Below are positions 51,892 to 60,259 of a stretch of DNA of 64,000 nt, in pieces. The DNA is from Alphaproteobacteria bacterium (GTDB lineage Bacteria; Pseudomonadota; Alphaproteobacteria; Rhodobacterales; Rhodobacteraceae). Positions within the stretch are counted from its first letter, which is position 1. Every line of letters starts with the position of its first letter. A program made the position numbers and the translations under genes. The DNA is taken from NCBI GenBank assembly GCA_030427145.1, contig JAUHWT010000009.1, positions 124,001 to 188,000 of the forward strand, given 5' to 3'. The notes below the pieces were generated by a model, which did not search any database, was not told the origin of the DNA, and was given only the letters and a program-made list of their open reading frames with translations.

Positions 51892-53965
51892 TATCACCAC
51901 TCTCTACCAGCCCACCGTGCTCCTCGCGATGGCGCTCATGGCCGTCATCGTGATGATGGTCCTGCCCATGCCGTCCTGGGTCCTCGACCTCGGGCTGGCC
52001 GGGTCGTTTGGCATTGCCATTCTGATCTTCACGATCACCCTCTTCATCCAGCGCCCGCTGGATTTCTCCGCCTTCCCGACCGTTCTGCTGGCGAGCCTCA
52101 TGCTGCGCCTCTCGCTCAACGTATCCTCCACCAAACTCATCATCGGCCAGGGCCACACCGGCACCGACGCGGCGGGCAACGTGATCGAAGGCTTCGCCAT
52201 GTTCATCATGGGCGGCTCGGTCTTCCTCGGCCTCGTGGTCTTCACCGTCCTGCTCATCGTGAACTTCATCGTAATCACCAAGGGCGCGGGCCGCATGGCC
52301 GAGGTGGGCGCCCGCTTCGCTCTGGACGGAATGCCCGGTAAACAGCTCGCAATCGACAGCGACATGGCCGCCGGCGCCATCAACCACCAGCAGGCCTCCG
52401 AACGCCGTAAAATCGAGCAGGAGGAAACCACTTTCTTCGGCTCCCTCGACGGTGCCTCGAAATTCGTGAAAGGCGACGCCATCGCGGGCCTCCTGATCAC
52501 GCTGATGAACCTCGTGATGGGCCTCGTGATTGGCGTTGTCATGCACAACATGCCGGTGGGCCAGGCCTTCCAGACCTACGCCATCCTGACCGTGGGCGAC
52601 GGCCTCGTCAGCCAGATCCCCTCGGTCATCATCTCCATCGCGACCGCGATGCTGCTGTCGAAGGGCGGCGTGATCGGCTCGACCGACAAGGCCCTGATGT
52701 CCCAGCTGGGCCAGTACCCGATCGCCCTGGCCACCGTTGGCGGCCTCATGGCGATCTTCGCCTTCATCCCCGGCCTGCCCTTCATGCCCTTCCTGATCGG
52801 CTCGATCCTGCTCGGCATCGCCGCCTGGGTCGCATATTCCAACCGCGAGAAGGCCGAAGCCGAGGCCGCAGCCGCCTCCGACCAGCCCCAGGAGGAAACC
52901 GTCACCAGCAAATCGCTCGGCGACCTGCTGGACGTTGACGAGATCCACATGGAATTCGCCCCCGACCTGGTGCCGGTCGTCATGGACGAGGCCACCGGCC
53001 TGGACGCGCGCATCTCCAACATGCGCAACCACATCGCGCAGGAGTTCGGCCTGATCCTTCCGGAGATCCGCCTCACCGACAACCCGTCCCTGCCCACCGG
53101 CACATATGCCATCCGCATCCAGGGCGTCGAGGCCGCCCGCAGCGCCATTGAGACCCGCAAGGTGCTCGTCCTCCTGCCCGACGACGAGGCGCCCTCGCCC
53201 GAAGGCCGCCTGGTGGCCGAACCCGTCTACGGCGCCCCCGCCCGCTGGATCGATCCGGAAAAACAGGAAGAGGCCGCCATGATGGGCCTCTCCGTCGTCA
53301 CCCCCACCGAGGTCGTCGCGACGCACCTGCTGGAAATCGTCAAATCCTGCTTCGGCCGCCTGTTCAACCGCCGCGCCATGCGCCGGCTGCTGGACGAGTT
53401 CACCTCGCTCTCCGACCGCAAGCGCGCCGAGATCAACAAGAAGATCCTCGACGAATTCATCCCCGACAAGTTCCCCATCGACACGCTCCAGGCCGTTCTG
53501 CGCCTGCTGCTGGAGGAACGCGTCTCCATCCGCAACCTGCCGCTCATCCTCGAATCCGTGGGCGAGGTCTACTCGCCGACCACCAGCCCCGAGGCGATCT
53601 GCGAACATGTCCGCCACCGCCTCGGCTTCCAGCTTGTGGCCGAGGTGGCCGAATCCGATGGCGCCGTGCCGCTGATCCAGCTCAACCCGGCCTGGGAAGA
53701 GCTGTTCCAGAAGTTCCAGCTGCCCGATGGCTCCGGCGTCGTGGACGTGGCGCTGCCGCCCAACGAGTTCAACAAACTCGCCAACTCCATCGCCGAGAAA
53801 ATCGCCAATGCCGGCGCGTCCGGGCGCTACCCGGCGGTTGTGACCTCCACCAAACGCCGCCGCTTCCTGCATACCGTTCTGGCGGCCAAGGGCATCCGCA
53901 ACCCGGTCCTGTCCTTCGAGGAAATCGGCACCAACTCCCGGCCCGCGGTTCTGGGTCTCGCCTGA
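51875..53965 (+). CDS. flhA: Flagellar type III export protein FlhA
   Basis: 696 aa. Eight N-terminal membrane helices (to about residue 320) and a large cytoplasmic domain that forms the nonameric export ring. LASLMLRLSLNVSSTKLIIGQG, GFAMFIMGGS and DGDAIAGLLIT-like KGDAIAGLLITLMNL are family hallmarks; the Asp in GDAIAG is the proton-path residue. Start ATG 51875; a TTG six codons upstream is possible. The frame begins inside the transglycosylase gene. Confidence 0.97.
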   Translation: MPTNFSITTLYQPTVLLAMALMAVIVMMVLPMPSWVLDLGLAGSFGIAILIFTITLFIQRPLDFSAFPTVLLASLMLRLSLNVSSTKLIIGQGHTGTDAAGNVIEGFAMFIMGGSVFLGLVVFTVLLIVNFIVITKGAGRMAEVGARFALDGMPGKQLAIDSDMAAGAINHQQASERRKIEQEETTFFGSLDGASKFVKGDAIAGLLITLMNLVMGLVIGVVMHNMPVGQAFQTYAILTVGDGLVSQIPSVIISIATAMLLSKGGVIGSTDKALMSQLGQYPIALATVGGLMAIFAFIPGLPFMPFLIGSILLGIAAWVAYSNREKAEAEAAAASDQPQEETVTSKSLGDLLDVDEIHMEFAPDLVPVVMDEATGLDARISNMRNHIAQEFGLILPEIRLTDNPSLPTGTYAIRIQGVEAARSAIETRKVLVLLPDDEAPSPEGRLVAEPVYGAPARWIDPEKQEEAAMMGLSVVTPTEVVATHLLEIVKSCFGRLFNRRAMRRLLDEFTSLSDRKRAEINKKILDEFIPDKFPIDTLQAVLRLLLEERVSIRNLPLILESVGEVYSPTTSPEAICEHVRHRLGFQLVAEVAESDGAVPLIQLNPAWEELFQKFQLPDGSGVVDVALPPNEFNKLANSIAEKIANAGASGRYPAVVTSTKRRRFLHTVLAAKGIRNPVLSFEEIGTNSRPAVLGLA

Positions 53966-53966
53966 C

Positions 53967-54743
53967 ATGTACCAGGGCCTCGCGGAGATCCTGGACATGA
54001 CGGAGGCCGGCATCGTCGGCTTCATGCTTGTGTTCTGCCGGGTCGGCGGCGTCATGTTCCTGCTGCCCGGTTTCGGGGAGCAGTCCATCCCGATGCGCGT
54101 GCGCCTCGCGGTGACCTTCGCCTTTGCCCTGGTGATCTGGCCCATGCTCGTGGGCGGCCTCGCCGATCCGCAGGTCGACAACCCCCTCTACCTGATGATC
54201 GCCACCGAGGCCATCATCGGTCTGATGCTCGGCATCTCCATCCGCTTCATGGTCTGGGCCCTGCAATACGCCGGATCGGTCGCGGGCCAGGCCACCTCGC
54301 TGGCCCAGATCTTCGGAAGCAACAACATGGACCCCATGCCGGTCATCGGCAACATCCTCATGCTGGGCGGCATCACCCTCGCGGTGGTCGGCGGCCTGCA
54401 CGTCAAAGCCGCCATGGCAATGGCCCAGTCCTACGAGATCCTGCCCATAGGCCAGGGCCTCCCGGCCGAGGATGTCGTGACCTGGGGCACCGCAAAATTC
54501 GCCGACGCGTTTGCGCTCGGCTTCTCCCTCGCCGCCCCCTTCGTGCTGGCGGCCTTCGCCTACAACATCTCCCTTGGCGCAATCAGCCGCGCCATGCCCC
54601 AGCTCATGGTCGCCCTCATCGGCGCCCCGGCCATCATCGGCGCGACAGTCCTCATCTTCTTCCTGTCCGCCCCGGTCATCCTGACCTACTGGAACGGCAA
54701 AATGGATCTTGTTCTCTCCAGCCCCCTAGCGACGCCCCGATGA
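53967..54743 (+). CDS. fliR: Flagellar export protein FliR
   Basis: 258 aa with about six membrane helices; FCRVGGVMFLLPGFGEQSIPMRVR at residues 24-47 is characteristic. It forms the export gate with FliP and FliQ. One nt after flhA, and overlapping flhB by 4 nt. Confidence 0.95.
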   Translation: MYQGLAEILDMTEAGIVGFMLVFCRVGGVMFLLPGFGEQSIPMRVRLAVTFAFALVIWPMLVGGLADPQVDNPLYLMIATEAIIGLMLGISIRFMVWALQYAGSVAGQATSLAQIFGSNNMDPMPVIGNILMLGGITLAVVGGLHVKAAMAMAQSYEILPIGQGLPAEDVVTWGTAKFADAFALGFSLAAPFVLAAFAYNISLGAISRAMPQLMVALIGAPAIIGATVLIFFLSAPVILTYWNGKMDLVLSSPLATPR

Positions 54744-55834
54744 GCGATCAATCCGGCGGAGGCGGTGAAAAGACCTTCGACCCGACGCCGCAACGTCTGG
54801 CCGAAGCCCGCAAAAAGGGCGACATCCCGCGCTCCCAGGACGTCACCGCAGCCGCCACCTATATCGGCTTTCTCGCGGTCGTCATGACCACCGGCGCCTT
54901 CGCCGTGCGCGAGGCCGCCTCGACCCTGATGATCTTCATCGACAGCCCCGACCGACTGCTCGGCAAGGTGCTCGGCCCCGGCGGCCCCGGCCTGATGGCC
55001 GACATCATGACCGAGGCCCTGCTCGCCATGGCCCCGTTCTTCTTCGTGCCCATCGTGGCGGTCATCGCCAGCGTCGCGGCCCAGCAGGCCGTCGCCCTGT
55101 CCGGCGACAAGCTTCAGCCGAAACTGTCGAAACTCTCGATCATCAAAAACGCCCAGCAGAAATTCGGCCCCACCGGGCTCGTGGCCTTCCTGAAATCGCT
55201 GATCAAACTGATCGCGATCATGGTCACCCTGTTCCTGTTCATCCGCAGCGACATGGACCGCATGATCGGTGCGTCGCGGGCCGACCCGATGATGACCGGT
55301 GCGATGATGGGCGACACGCTCATCGTCATCATGGGCGTGATCTGCGCCATCTCCGTCTCCATCGCGGCGGTGGACTGGATCTGGCAGAAATTCGACCACG
55401 CCCGCAAACTCAAAATGTCCCATCAGGACATCAAGGACGAGCACAAGGCCTCCGAGGGCGATCCGCACATGAAGGCCCAGCGCCGTCAGCGCGGTCAGGA
55501 CATCGCCATGAACCAGATGCTTCTGGACGTGCCGAAGGCCGACGTGATCATCGTCAACCCGACCCACTACGCCGTGGCCCTGAAATGGTCCCGCGAAAAG
55601 GGCTCGGCCCCGGTCTGTGTCGCCAAGGGCGTGGACGAGATCGCCCTGCGCATCCGCGAAATCGGCCTGCGCTCGAACATCCCGATCCACGACGATCCGC
55701 CCACCGCCCGCGCCCTGCACGCCACCATCAAAATCGGCCACGAAATCATGCCCGACCAGTACCGCGCCGTGGCTGCGGCCATCCGCTTCGCCGACAGCGT
55801 GCGTGCGGCCAAACGCAACGGTGACACGCAATGA
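54740..55834 (+). CDS. flhB: Flagellar export switch protein FlhB
   Basis: 364 aa. N-terminal EKTFDPTPQRLAEARKKGDI, four membrane helices, then a cytoplasmic domain with the self-cleaving NPTH at residues 273-276 (VNPTHYAVALKW). FlhB switches export from rod/hook to filament substrates. ATGA overlap with both fliR upstream and the next gene downstream. Confidence 0.97.
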   Translation: MSDQSGGGGEKTFDPTPQRLAEARKKGDIPRSQDVTAAATYIGFLAVVMTTGAFAVREAASTLMIFIDSPDRLLGKVLGPGGPGLMADIMTEALLAMAPFFFVPIVAVIASVAAQQAVALSGDKLQPKLSKLSIIKNAQQKFGPTGLVAFLKSLIKLIAIMVTLFLFIRSDMDRMIGASRADPMMTGAMMGDTLIVIMGVICAISVSIAAVDWIWQKFDHARKLKMSHQDIKDEHKASEGDPHMKAQRRQRGQDIAMNQMLLDVPKADVIIVNPTHYAVALKWSREKGSAPVCVAKGVDEIALRIREIGLRSNIPIHDDPPTARALHATIKIGHEIMPDQYRAVAAAIRFADSVRAAKRNGDTQ

Positions 55835-56247
55835 AATCCGACCAGTTGAACAAGCTCGTGGCGCTTGCCGATGCCCAGAAAGCCCGCGACCTGGCCGTGC
55901 TCGAATCCGCCCTGGCCGAGGACCGCAGGCTGGAGCAGGAAATCAACGAGATGTCGAAGATCATCGCCCAGGACATGACCGACGGCGACTTCTCCGAAAT
56001 GCCCTATTCGCAATTCGCCCTGCGCCTCCAATGGGCCGACCACCGCGTGTCCGAGGCCGCCGTCCGCCGCGAGGCGCTCAGCGACAAGATCCGCAAACTC
56101 CGCTCGCTCGCTGCCATCTCACTGGGCAAACACAGCGCGCTCGAAAAACTCTCCGAACGCGCTGAAAAGCAGAAACGCGAGTTCCGCGAGGCCCGCACCG
56201 ACCGCGAAACCCCGACCGGCCCCCCGCCGCGCACGGACCTGGGCTAG
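55831..56247 (+). CDS. Coiled-coil protein in flagellar operon, possible FliJ analogue
   Basis: 138 aa, predicted almost wholly helical with heptad-like Leu/Ala/Glu spacing (QKARDLAVLESALAEDRRLE; a second helix around residues 72-125) and a proline-rich tail. No clear sequence match to FliJ. Size, helical hairpin character and ATGA coupling to flhB fit an export chaperone or FliJ-like stalk. Its stop overlaps that of the convergent MFS gene by 4 nt. Confidence 0.72.
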   Translation: MKSDQLNKLVALADAQKARDLAVLESALAEDRRLEQEINEMSKIIAQDMTDGDFSEMPYSQFALRLQWADHRVSEAAVRREALSDKIRKLRSLAAISLGKHSALEKLSERAEKQKREFREARTDRETPTGPPPRTDLG

Positions 56248-57410
56248 GCCCGCACCACAAACCGCGCCGTCAGCGGCACCGCCGCCATCAGAACCGCGAC
56301 GAGCCAGAACGCCACCGGCAGGCTGGTCATATCCGCCGCAAACCCGAGCAGCGCCGGCCCCAGCAACACCCCCGCGTAACCCGTGGTTGTCACCGACGCC
56401 ACGGCCAACCCGGCGGGCATCACCTTCTGCCGCCCCGCCGCGCTAAAGAGGATCGGCACAAGGTTCGCCGCCCCCAGCCCGATCAGAACAAACCCCGACA
56501 GGGCCACCGCAGGCCAGGGCACCAGCAAAATCGTCGCCACACCGGCAATGGTCGCGAGACCACCCAGGATCAGCACCCGGAACTCCCCTAGCGTGGAAAT
56601 CAGCCACCCACCGGTCAGCCGCGCAACCAGCATCGCGGCGGAGAAGGCAATGTACCCCATGCCCGCCACACGCGGCTCCGCCAGGTCCCGCTCAATCATC
56701 AACAGCGCCCCCCAGTCGAGCACCGCCCCCTCCACCAGGAACGTAATTCCGGCCAGCAGCGCCAGCAGCAGAACAATACCGCGCGGAAAAACATACGGCT
56801 CCGGCTCACCTCCCCCGGCCCGCAGCAGACGCCCCGGGATCGGCAGCATGGTCGCAAACGTCACCGCCCCGGCAATCAGCGCGGCGACCACCACCGACAC
56901 TCCAAGCGACAGAACCAGCGTCATCAGACCGGCGCCAAAAAACCCGCCAATACTGAACATGGCATGGAAATTCGACATAATGGGCCGCCCTTCCCGCCCC
57001 TCGATTTCTGCGCCATGCACGTTCATCGCCACGTCGATCGTGCCGAGCGACGCCCCAAACACGAACAGAACCGCCCCCACCAGAGGCGCACTCCAGGCAA
57101 CACCCAGCAATGGCAGCATCAGAGCCAGCCCAAACCCGCCGAGCAGCACCATCGGCCCCGCGCCACGGCGTGCCGCCAGAACACCCGTCACCGGCATGGC
57201 AATGATCGACCCAAAGCCAAGACAGAGCAGAACCAGCCCGAACTGCCCCTCATCCGCGCCGATCCGCTCCTTGATAAACGGGAACAGCGGCGCACAGCTC
57301 GCCATCGCAAACCCGGCCGCAAAAAACGCCAGCCGCGTTGCCAGCCTGGCCGGAGCCGTCGCTGAATAGTCCCCCGCCGTGTACCCCGACGCCGTTGTCT
57401 CTGCCGTCAT
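56244..57410 (-). CDS. MFS transporter, YbjJ-like
   Basis: 388 aa with 12 predicted membrane helices. GTIDVAMNVHGAEIEGREGR between helices and FHAMFSIGGFFGAGLM are similar to the YbjJ group of the major facilitator superfamily. Substrate unknown. It overlaps the DeoR regulator gene by 4 nt, and both interrupt the flagellar cluster on the minus strand. Confidence 0.85.
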   Translation of the reverse strand: MTAETTASGYTAGDYSATAPARLATRLAFFAAGFAMASCAPLFPFIKERIGADEGQFGLVLLCLGFGSIIAMPVTGVLAARRGAGPMVLLGGFGLALMLPLLGVAWSAPLVGAVLFVFGASLGTIDVAMNVHGAEIEGREGRPIMSNFHAMFSIGGFFGAGLMTLVLSLGVSVVVAALIAGAVTFATMLPIPGRLLRAGGGEPEPYVFPRGIVLLLALLAGITFLVEGAVLDWGALLMIERDLAEPRVAGMGYIAFSAAMLVARLTGGWLISTLGEFRVLILGGLATIAGVATILLVPWPAVALSGFVLIGLGAANLVPILFSAAGRQKVMPAGLAVASVTTTGYAGVLLGPALLGFAADMTSLPVAFWLVAVLMAAVPLTARFVVRA

Positions 57411-58171
57411 AAGTCCTGAACCCCAATCACTTCCGTTCCGGCCTGCACCAGAGGCCGGGTCAGGGCCTCCTCCGCATCCGTAATCACCAGATCAATCTCA
57501 TCAATCGCGAGCGTCCCGTGTCGCGCCCGCCGCCCGATCTTCGAGCCATCCGTCACCACAATGCTCCGCCGGCTCGCCCGATGCATGGCCAGCATCACCT
57601 GGGCCTCCTCGAACTCATCGGAACTCAGCCCAAACTCCGCATCCAGCCCACAGGCCCCAAGCAGCGCCACATCCGCGGATATCCGCCCCGTCGCCAGAAC
57701 CGCCGGATCCCCGGTCGCGATCCCGCCACTGGGATTGAGCCTGCCGCCGAGCAGAAACACCTCAATCCCCCGTTCATGGCAGGCCACCGCCACCCAGGGC
57801 GAGGGCGTCACCACCAGCCGCCCCTCCCGTTTCGGCAGCTTCGAAATTACGCTCAGAACCGTAACCCCGCCATCCGCCAGGATCGTCGCCGCCGTCCCGA
57901 TCCGCTCCACCGCCGCCGCGACCAGCGCCGGACTGATCCGTTCCCCCGACGCCATCCGCGTCAGCAGCGGCGAGGACGGAACCGCCACCGGCACCGCCCC
58001 GCCCCGCACCCGATGCGCCAAACCGGCCGCCTCCAGCGCCAGAATGTCCCGCCGGATCGTGTCCACCGACACGCCAAACTCCGCCGCGACCTCCACCGCC
58101 ACGACCTCCCGCCCATTTCCCAGCCGCTCACCAAGAATGCGCTGCCGCGTATCCGGAATATTCAAATCCAT
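57407..58171 (-). CDS. DeoR-family transcriptional regulator
   Basis: 254 aa. N-terminal helix-turn-helix with AAEFGVSVDTIRRDILALEAAG (DeoR signature about residues 29-50), then the DeoRC sugar-phosphate-sensing domain: RIGTAATILADGGVT, FLLGGRLNPSGG and VVTDGSKIGRRA. The start is ATG 58171; the 16-codon extension upstream lies over the repeated TGCA region. It is co-transcribed with the MFS gene, which it presumably controls. Confidence 0.9.
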   Translation of the reverse strand: MDLNIPDTRQRILGERLGNGREVVAVEVAAEFGVSVDTIRRDILALEAAGLAHRVRGGAVPVAVPSSPLLTRMASGERISPALVAAAVERIGTAATILADGGVTVLSVISKLPKREGRLVVTPSPWVAVACHERGIEVFLLGGRLNPSGGIATGDPAVLATGRISADVALLGACGLDAEFGLSSDEFEEAQVMLAMHRASRRSIVVTDGSKIGRRARHGTLAIDEIDLVITDAEEALTRPLVQAGTEVIGVQDL

Positions 58172-58204
58172 GCAATTTCCTGCACAATATTGCAGAAAGC
58201 TGCA
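58171..58204 (-). promoter_or_regulatory. Four TGCA blocks at 10-bp spacing: candidate DeoR operator
   Basis: TGCA occurs at 58171, 58181, 58191 and 58201, each starting exactly 10 bp after the last, one helical turn. The first overlaps the start codon of deoR. The middle pair also forms CTGCA-N6-TGCAG. The placement suggests a cooperative autoregulatory site. Confidence 0.5.
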
Positions 58205-58437
58205 TAGGCGGTTTGTCAAAACCCGTCAATCCCGGACTCAAAACGACAGCCGTACCAGCGCCGGACCGGGGGCGGCGCACCGCCGACCGTGTGGCGCAGT
58301 TTTATGGCGCAATGTACCTCGTCGCTCAGGGGATGCACCCAACCTCAACGGAGCGCCGGCCCATGGGACCGGTCCGGCGCTGGCACGGCGGGGCTGGCGC
58401 CCCTCTGTTCCGTGCCGTCGCCCCTCACCACCCACAC
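58205..58437. other. Non-coding region upstream of deoR with overlapping inverted repeats
   Basis: No gene is supported. A 20-bp inverted repeat (58250-58269 with 58369-58388, 19 of 20 matching, cores CCAGCGCCGGACCGG and its complement) spans 139 bp. The right arm also pairs locally (GCGCCGG 58353-58359 with CCGGCGC 58374-58380) and with 58410-58416 (GGCACGG/CCGTGCC enclosing GGGGC-TGGC-GCCCC). These pairings exclude one another. On the minus strand this is the 5' leader of the deoR-MFS unit. Confidence 0.55.
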
Positions 58438-58467
58438 AAAAAAACACCCGCCACATCCCGTGGCGGG
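58438..58467 (-). terminator. Rho-independent terminator of the fliL flagellar operon
   Basis: Perfect 8-bp stem CCCGCCAC/GTGGCGGG with ATCCC loop (58447-58467), then on the minus strand TG and seven T (58444-58438). It is 29 nt past the fliL stop. Confidence 0.88.
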
Positions 58468-58495
58468 CGCCTCAAACCGTACCGGAAACCCCGCG

Positions 58496-59068
58496 TCAGA
58501 TGTCCTGACGCGCGATCTCCGTGACCAGAACGCTTTTCACCTCGGTGCCGCCCATGACCTCCTTCGCGGCCTTCAGCAGAGCCGATTTCAGGTCCGTCAT
58601 CTTGCGGCCGCTGGTGAAGCTGCCATTGAAGCCACCGGAATTCGAATGCAGGAAAAAGACCTTCAGGAAACGGTCCCGCAGCCGCGGCTCCATGGTGCCA
58701 ACCACGGGCGCGCCCTCCTCGCCGGTCTCAACCGACAGGGAGACAACAACCATAGCGGCGATCTTCTCGCCCTCAAACACGGGCACCACGAACGGCTTCT
58801 CAAACGGCACGAAGGTCGTCAGCAGCTCCTCCGCCTCACCCTCGGCTTCCGGTTCTCCGTCAAACGGATCGGCGGCAACCTGGGTTTCGCAGTCCTCCGC
58901 CGCGGCGGGCTCCACGGCCTCACCATCGGCACCGGCCTCGGCGGTCTGACCCTCACCACAGGGACCGGTCGCGGCCACTTCCGCCGCGGGCTTGAGCATC
59001 AGACCGGCACCAACCCCCGCGCCAAGCCCGGCAATCGCCAGAATAACTGGAATTAGAATTTTCATCAT
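58496..59068 (-). CDS. fliL: Flagellar basal body-associated protein FliL
   Basis: 190 aa. An N-terminal membrane helix (residues 4-26) is followed by a long acidic, Ala/Glu-rich linker (27-85) and a periplasmic FliL domain (FVPFEKPFVVPVF to the end). FliL surrounds the stator and affects torque. Start is the first of two adjacent ATG codons. Last gene before the terminator; 21 nt after flgH. Confidence 0.9.
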   Translation of the reverse strand: MMKILIPVILAIAGLGAGVGAGLMLKPAAEVAATGPCGEGQTAEAGADGEAVEPAAAEDCETQVAADPFDGEPEAEGEAEELLTTFVPFEKPFVVPVFEGEKIAAMVVVSLSVETGEEGAPVVGTMEPRLRDRFLKVFFLHSNSGGFNGSFTSGRKMTDLKSALLKAAKEVMGGTEVKSVLVTEIARQDI

Positions 59069-59089
59069 TGGGGGAGTCTCCTTGGCTCC

Positions 59090-59824
59090 TTAGTACGGCA
59101 TGACCCGGTCCATGGTGCGCTGGCCGTATCTCGGCTGCTGCGCATCCGTGATCTGGCCGCGTCCACCATAGGAAATCCGCGCGCCGGCGATCCGGTCATA
59201 TGAAATCTCGTTGTGACGGGAGATGTCGGCGGGCCGCACGATGCCCACGACCTGCAAATCACGCAGCTCGTTGTTCACCCGAACCTCCTGATCGCCCTGG
59301 ATCACCAGATGCCCGTTGGGCAGAACATCAACCACCGTCGCGGCCACCCGCAGCGTGATCCGCTCACCGCGGCTCACCGATCCATCGCCGGAGAAGGTCG
59401 AGGACGACCCCATCTCAAGCGTCGGGTTCAGACTGTCGAACGCGCCGGGCAGCTTGCTGCCAATGCCGAAGAACGCACCCACATCGGCGCTCTCACTGCC
59501 CGACCGGTCGCGCGTGGTGGAGTTCTCGAACTCCGCCTCGTCGTCGATCTCAATGGTGATCGTCAGAATGTCACCCAGGGTCCTGGCCCGCTTGTCACCC
59601 AGCAGCCCGGTCGGCCCGGTATTCCACAGGGATCCGCGCTGATAGACATATTTCGCGGCCTGCGGCGGCGGTACGGCCAGGGCGGCCCGCTCGGCGGACA
59701 TCACCGGATCGGTGCGCGGATCAACCGCGTCGATCGTCGACATGCCCGGCGTTGAGTTTGAGATCCCGCAGGCGGCAAGCCCCCCGGTCAGAACCACGAG
59801 AATCGGAAAGGATTTCAGTGTCAT
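59090..59824 (-). CDS. flgH: Flagellar L-ring protein FlgH
   Basis: 244 aa outer-membrane lipoprotein: lipobox GLAAC (Cys at about 19), then YQRGSLWNTGPTGLLGDKRA, GDILTITIEIDD and the C-terminal ISYGGRGQITDAQQPRYGQR. Forms the L ring in the outer membrane. Overlaps flgA by 4 nt. Confidence 0.96.
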   Translation of the reverse strand: MTLKSFPILVVLTGGLAACGISNSTPGMSTIDAVDPRTDPVMSAERAALAVPPPQAAKYVYQRGSLWNTGPTGLLGDKRARTLGDILTITIEIDDEAEFENSTTRDRSGSESADVGAFFGIGSKLPGAFDSLNPTLEMGSSSTFSGDGSVSRGERITLRVAATVVDVLPNGHLVIQGDQEVRVNNELRDLQVVGIVRPADISRHNEISYDRIAGARISYGGRGQITDAQQPRYGQRTMDRVMPY

Positions 59825-60255
59825 TTTACCACCGTGACTGAGCCGTCGGCACCAACCGTGCCGGATACGATCTGACGGGAGGACAGGTTCATGACCCGCA
59901 CCGATTCCCCCGCGCCGCCGCGATCCAGCACCCGGCCATCGGCCGAAATGGTCAGCGGACCGTGGCTGAATGTCATCCGCACCGTCTGGTTGCGCTCCAC
60001 CAGCGCGGGCGCGCCAACCTGACCCTTCAGAATGGGACGGCCGGGATAGAGCGTGATGCGGGCCTCCTTGCCGATCAGCTCCGCAGGATCGGTCACCGCA
60101 CCGGGCACGTTCTGGTCGACGACCTGAAGATCGTCCGCCGTGACCATGTGCTGGGCGCGAATGGCGCGGATCGGAACCACGGCCTCGGCGAGGGCTCCGT
60201 GACCAAAGGCAACCAGAGCAAGAACGGAAATCAAACGGTGCGGTTTGGGGGACAT
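59821..60255 (-). CDS. flgA: P-ring assembly chaperone FlgA
   Basis: 144 aa periplasmic protein with a signal peptide (about residues 1-23). SAF-type domain: VPIRAIRAQHMVTADDLQVVD, GKEARITLYPGRPI and VRVMNLSSRQIVSGTV, the FlgA C-terminal core. Shorter than the enteric form of about 220 aa, as usual in alphaproteobacteria. 4 nt after flgG. Confidence 0.92.
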   Translation of the reverse strand: MSPKPHRLISVLALVAFGHGALAEAVVPIRAIRAQHMVTADDLQVVDQNVPGAVTDPAELIGKEARITLYPGRPILKGQVGAPALVERNQTVRMTFSHGPLTISADGRVLDRGGAGESVRVMNLSSRQIVSGTVGADGSVTVVK

Positions 60256-60259
60256 TTTC

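Noticed and set aside
51812-54181. 789-codon minus-strand frame opposite flhA
   Set aside because: Asp/Gly/His-rich complement of the flhA codons; flhA is certain.
58250-58388. MITE or other small transposon bounded by the 20-bp inverted repeats
   Set aside because: Flanks show no target-site duplication and no second copy exists in the window; kept only as an alternative.
58213-58524. 103-codon plus-strand frame across the deoR leader and fliL terminator
   Set aside because: It reads through hairpins and a terminator and has no homology or ribosome site.
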